Assembly: GCA_028868895.1 (NCBI GenBank)
Contig: JAGWTP010000017.1
Coordinates: forward strand, 1 to 47,382
Source: Burkholderiales bacterium
GTDB lineage: Bacteria; Pseudomonadota; Gammaproteobacteria; Burkholderiales; Burkholderiaceae_C
Reading direction: 5' to 3'
Length of the DNA: 47,382 nucleotides
Position 1 is the stretch's first letter. The number at the start of each line of letters is the position of its first letter. Shown one piece after another: positions 44,700-47,382 of the stretch. A program made the position numbers and the translations under genes. The notes beneath the pieces were generated by a model. It was given only the letters and a program-made list of their open reading frames with translations. It searched no databases and was not told where the DNA came from.

Positions 44700-45463
44700 C
44701 AACGGTGCTCCCAGTGGGGCTTGCGCTTGGCCAGGAACGCGGTCAGGCCTTCGTTGGCGTCGCGCGTGGCCATCAGGCGGTCCAGATACAGCGCCTCGAC
44801 CTCCGCCAGCCGATGGCGCACGTCGCGCAGCATCGCGCCGCGCGCCGCGGCCACGGCGCAGGCCAGCGCGGCCGCGCTCTTGCCCAGCAGGTGCTGCTCG
44901 AAGTACGCCTGCGCGGCGATCTGCGGATCGTCGAACACGGTGTGCACGAGGCCGATCGCCTGCGCCTGCGCGGCGCCGATCGAGCGGCCCGAGAACAGCA
45001 GGTCTTCGGCCGCGGGCTGGTTCACGCGGTACGGCAACAGCACCGACGCGGCCGGCGCGAACACCCCGAGCATCATCTCGGGCTGGCCGAACTGCGCGTC
45101 GGGCGCGGCGAAGATCGCTCCACCGGCCAGCGCCACCTCGAGCCCGCCGCCCAGGCACTGGCCGCGCACCGCCACCAGGATCGGCACCGGGAACTCGAGC
45201 ATCGAGACGATCAGCGCGTGCAGCGACGCGAGCATCGCCGCGCAACGGCCCGGTAGGTGTTCCTCGACGCTGGCGCCGAAGCTGAAGTGCGGCCCCTCGG
45301 CGTCGAGCAGCACGCCGCGCAGCGTGGTCTGCGAGCGGTAGGCCACGAGCGCGCCGTCGAGCGCCGCGATCATGGCCGCGTCGACGATGTTCGCCTTGGG
45401 CCGGTTCAGGCGCAGCCGCAGCAGCGCCCCGTCGTGCTCCACCCAGTCCTTCAGCGGTGACAT
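44699..45463 (-). CDS. dch: Cyclohexa-1,5-diene-1-carbonyl-CoA hydratase
   Basis: A 254-residue crotonase-fold enzyme. It begins WVEHDGALLRLRLNRPKANI, has the first oxyanion segment FSFGASVEEHLPG, and the second GQCLGGGLEVALAGGAIFAA followed by FGQPEMMLGVFAP. It adds water to the dienoyl-CoA made by BcrABCD, giving 6-hydroxycyclohex-1-ene-1-carbonyl-CoA. Family assignment rests on this pattern and on position between oah and bcrC. It starts two bases after the oah stop. Confidence 0.9.
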   Translation of the reverse strand: MSPLKDWVEHDGALLRLRLNRPKANIVDAAMIAALDGALVAYRSQTTLRGVLLDAEGPHFSFGASVEEHLPGRCAAMLASLHALIVSMLEFPVPILVAVRGQCLGGGLEVALAGGAIFAAPDAQFGQPEMMLGVFAPAASVLLPYRVNQPAAEDLLFSGRSIGAAQAQAIGLVHTVFDDPQIAAQAYFEQHLLGKSAAALACAVAAARGAMLRDVRHRLAEVEALYLDRLMATRDANEGLTAFLAKRKPHWEHR

Positions 45464-45465
45464 GC

Positions 45466-46593
45466 TCAACCCCGGCGCTTGTTCTTCGGCTGGATCGCGT
45501 CGTGCAGCGGCCCGACCCAGCTCTCGCCGGCGGCCAGCTTCTGGCGCAGCAGCACGAAGTCGGCCTCGCGGTCGTCCTTCGTGCCTTCGTTGAAGGCCGT
45601 GAAGCCGGCGCGCGCCTCGGTCATCATGTTCAGCGCGAGCCAGGCCCTGGAGTCTTCCTTGTTGCGGTTCCAGGCCTCGAGCTTGGGCTTGCGCAGCTCC
45701 TCGAGCGTGCGGGTGGTGCAGTCGGGGAAGGTCAGCAGGATCTTCGCGCACAGCTCCTCGACCTTGGCGTCGAGCATCGACAGGTCGACCGTGCCGCGCG
45801 CCAGCAGCGCCTTGCCTTCCTTGAGCGCCTCACCGGTGCGCGGCTCACCGAAGGCGTTGCGCCCGAACTCGTCGACCATGCGCTGCGTTTCGACCAGCGG
45901 GTTGGCGACGAACTTGCCGTCGACCTTGAGCGCGGGCACGAGGTCGCTGATCACGCCCATCTGGTAGGCCTTGTGGGCCGAGAACGGCTCGCACAGCACG
46001 CAGGCGGCCATCGCGCGCTCGGCGCCGACCATCACCGGCAGAAAGTCGGTGGCGCCGCCGATCGGCGCCGAGCCGTGCTTGGGGCCGGCCTGGCCGAAGC
46101 GCGCCAGGTCCTGCGCGACCGAGAAGTCGCAGGCCATGCCGATCTCCTGGCCGCCGCCGATGCGCATGCCGTTGACGCGGCAGATCACCGGCTTGTCGCA
46201 CGCCATGATCGCCGAGACCATGTCGTTGAACAGGCGCATGTACTGGCGGTACTCCTGCGGGTGGCCGGCGTAGTACTCGGCGTACTCCTTGGTGTTGCCG
46301 CCGGTGCAGAAGGCCTTGTCGCCCGCGCCGGTGAAGACCACGCAGTTGACGTCGCGCGCGTTCGACGCGGCCCGGAACGCCAGGATCGCGCCCTTGACCA
46401 TGTCGGTCGTGTACGAGTTGTACTGGCTCGGGTTGTCGAGCGTGATCCAGGCGTTGTACAGGCCGGGCACGGTCGCGCCGTCGGGCGTCTTGGCCGGGCG
46501 CTTCTCGTAGCGCACGCCGGGTTTGGCGATGTCGTCGACCAGATCGTGGTTCTTGAAGTCGCGCACCGCGCGCAGGGGATCGGGGGCATTCAT
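45466..46593 (-). CDS. oah: 6-oxocyclohex-1-ene-1-carbonyl-CoA hydrolase
   Basis: A 375-residue ring-opening hydrolase, larger than ordinary crotonases as expected for Oah. Crotonase signatures are GDKAFCTGGNTKEYAEYYAG and GMRIGGGQEIGMACDFSVAQ, with FGQAGPKHGSAPIGGATDFL after it. It adds two waters to cleave the ring, giving 3-hydroxypimeloyl-CoA. An AAGGAG Shine-Dalgarno lies 5 bases before ATG 46593. It lies 24 bases after had. Confidence 0.94.
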   Translation of the reverse strand: MNAPDPLRAVRDFKNHDLVDDIAKPGVRYEKRPAKTPDGATVPGLYNAWITLDNPSQYNSYTTDMVKGAILAFRAASNARDVNCVVFTGAGDKAFCTGGNTKEYAEYYAGHPQEYRQYMRLFNDMVSAIMACDKPVICRVNGMRIGGGQEIGMACDFSVAQDLARFGQAGPKHGSAPIGGATDFLPVMVGAERAMAACVLCEPFSAHKAYQMGVISDLVPALKVDGKFVANPLVETQRMVDEFGRNAFGEPRTGEALKEGKALLARGTVDLSMLDAKVEELCAKILLTFPDCTTRTLEELRKPKLEAWNRNKEDSRAWLALNMMTEARAGFTAFNEGTKDDREADFVLLRQKLAAGESWVGPLHDAIQPKNKRRG

Positions 46594-46617
46594 CGGGGCT
46601 CCTTGGGTTCTTGGGTT

Positions 46618-47382
46618 TCAGGCCGGGACCATGACCGCACGCTTCTTGATCTCGCGGCGGTGCACCGCGCCGAACACGCGGTTGATGTCGTCCAGCGGGT
46701 GGGTCTCGACGAACGGCTTGATCTGCACCTTGGCGTCGAGCACGAGCTCGAGCGCGGCCGGGTAGGCCTCGGGCGGGCAGCCCCAGTTGCCGAGCGCGCG
46801 CGCGTCGAACGCCATCAGGTTGGACAGGCGCAGCTCGACCTTGTCCATCGTGAAGCCCACCACCGACAAGGTGGCGCCATGCACCAGCAGGCTGTAGGCG
46901 GTCAACTGCCCGGGCGCGCTGCCCGAGCACTCGAAGATGAACCATTCGGTGCTGCGCAGGCCGTTCTTCTTGGCAAAGTCGGCCACCGCGGCCTTGATCG
47001 CCTTGGCGTCGAGCACCCGGCTGTTGAGCGTGAGCGCGGCGCCGTGCTGCGCGATCGCGGCGAGCTTGGCGTCGTCGACATCGATCGCGACCACGCTGGC
47101 GCCAAAGGCCCGCGCCACCTGCACGCAGTAGCCGCCCACCCCGCCGGCACCGACGACGACGGCCAGGCTGCCCGGCGTGACGCCGGCGCGCTGGACCGCC
47201 TGGTACGGCGTGGTCAGCGCGTCGGCGACGATCGAGACCTCGGCCAGCGTCAGGCCGGCGCGCGCCAGGCGTGCCTCGTCGACCTCGCACAGGCCGCGCC
47301 CGGGCACCACGATGTGGCTGGCAAAGCCGCCCTGGATGTCGTTGCCCGGCATCTTCTGCTGGCGGCAGATGGTCGACAGGCC
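46618..47382 (-). CDS. had: 6-hydroxycyclohex-1-ene-1-carbonyl-CoA dehydrogenase, partial
   Basis: The 5' part is cut by the right window edge; 254 codons remain. It is a zinc-type medium-chain alcohol dehydrogenase: [20 protein letters not shown] in the catalytic domain, then the NAD Rossmann motif [20 protein letters not shown] and the acidic end of beta2 (VVAIDVDD). With Oah and Dch next to it, it most likely oxidises 6-hydroxycyclohexenoyl-CoA to the 6-oxo compound using NAD+. The catalytic zinc ligands' N-terminal part is not visible. Confidence 0.9.
   Translation of the reverse strand, partial: GLSTICRQQKMPGNDIQGGFASHIVVPGRGLCEVDEARLARAGLTLAEVSIVADALTTPYQAVQRAGVTPGSLAVVVGAGGVGGYCVQVARAFGASVVAIDVDDAKLAAIAQHGAALTLNSRVLDAKAIKAAVADFAKKNGLRSTEWFIFECSGSAPGQLTAYSLLVHGATLSVVGFTMDKVELRLSNLMAFDARALGNWGCPPEAYPAALELVLDAKVQIKPFVETHPLDDINRVFGAVHRREIKKRAVMVPA

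Overview
This is a GC-rich window of about 47 kb from a Gram-negative bacterium, most likely a betaproteobacterium and perhaps a Burkholderiales member. The evidence is the DUF3108/M61/DUF3429 neighbours, a GbsR-type regulator beside cydAB, and an intergenic hairpin repeat of a type common in that order. The species cannot be named from sequence alone. No rRNA, tRNA, CRISPR array, phage or IS transposase was seen.

Region 1 (1-20312) is a surface-polysaccharide locus. A + strand block (end of a sugar epimerase and two glycosyltransferases) converges on a - strand pair for export and chain length (Wzz-like and Wza-like). A WecA-like phosphoglycosyltransferase follows on the + strand. A long - strand run is then read from 20312 down to 7144: wbpB, wbpD, wbpE (UDP-2,3-diamino-uronic acid synthesis), a Wzx-like flippase, a hexapeptide acyltransferase, two glycosyltransferases, a methyltransferase, two vapBC-type toxin-antitoxin modules, a DegT aminotransferase, a PglC-like phosphoglycosyltransferase and a CapD/WbpM-like dehydratase. 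An abandoned copy of the first ~25 codons of the aminotransferase lies between the two toxin-antitoxin modules, which points to modular recombination. No Wzy polymerase, WbpA or WbpI is in the window.

Region 2 (20429-39151) is mostly housekeeping and scattered metabolism: lysS, an FMN-binding PNPOx-like protein, an AbrB/VapC pair, an enoyl-CoA hydratase, a DUF3108 protein, an M61 peptidase with PDZ domain, DUF3429, a GbsR-like regulator with cydAB, an HPP-CBS membrane protein, a DsbC-like isomerase, a UbiH-family hydroxylase, a MOSC protein, an EamA exporter, tag, a nitrilase-family amidohydrolase and an EthA-like Baeyer-Villiger monooxygenase.

Region 3 (39607-47382, all - strand) is the most distinctive part: a compact Thauera-type anaerobic benzoyl-CoA operon, had-oah-dch-bcrC-bcrB-bcrA-bcrD-fdx, with gaps or overlaps of a few to about 30 bases up to bcrD. 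The ferredoxin feeds electrons to the ATP-dependent class I benzoyl-CoA reductase (BcrABCD), which dearomatises benzoyl-CoA. Dch, Had and Oah then hydrate, oxidise and hydrolytically open the ring to 3-hydroxypimeloyl-CoA. The operon start lies beyond the right edge. With cytochrome bd oxidase nearby this suggests a facultative anaerobe able to grow on aromatic acids. BcrB carries an unusual C-terminal tail made of a 12-bp tandem repeat.
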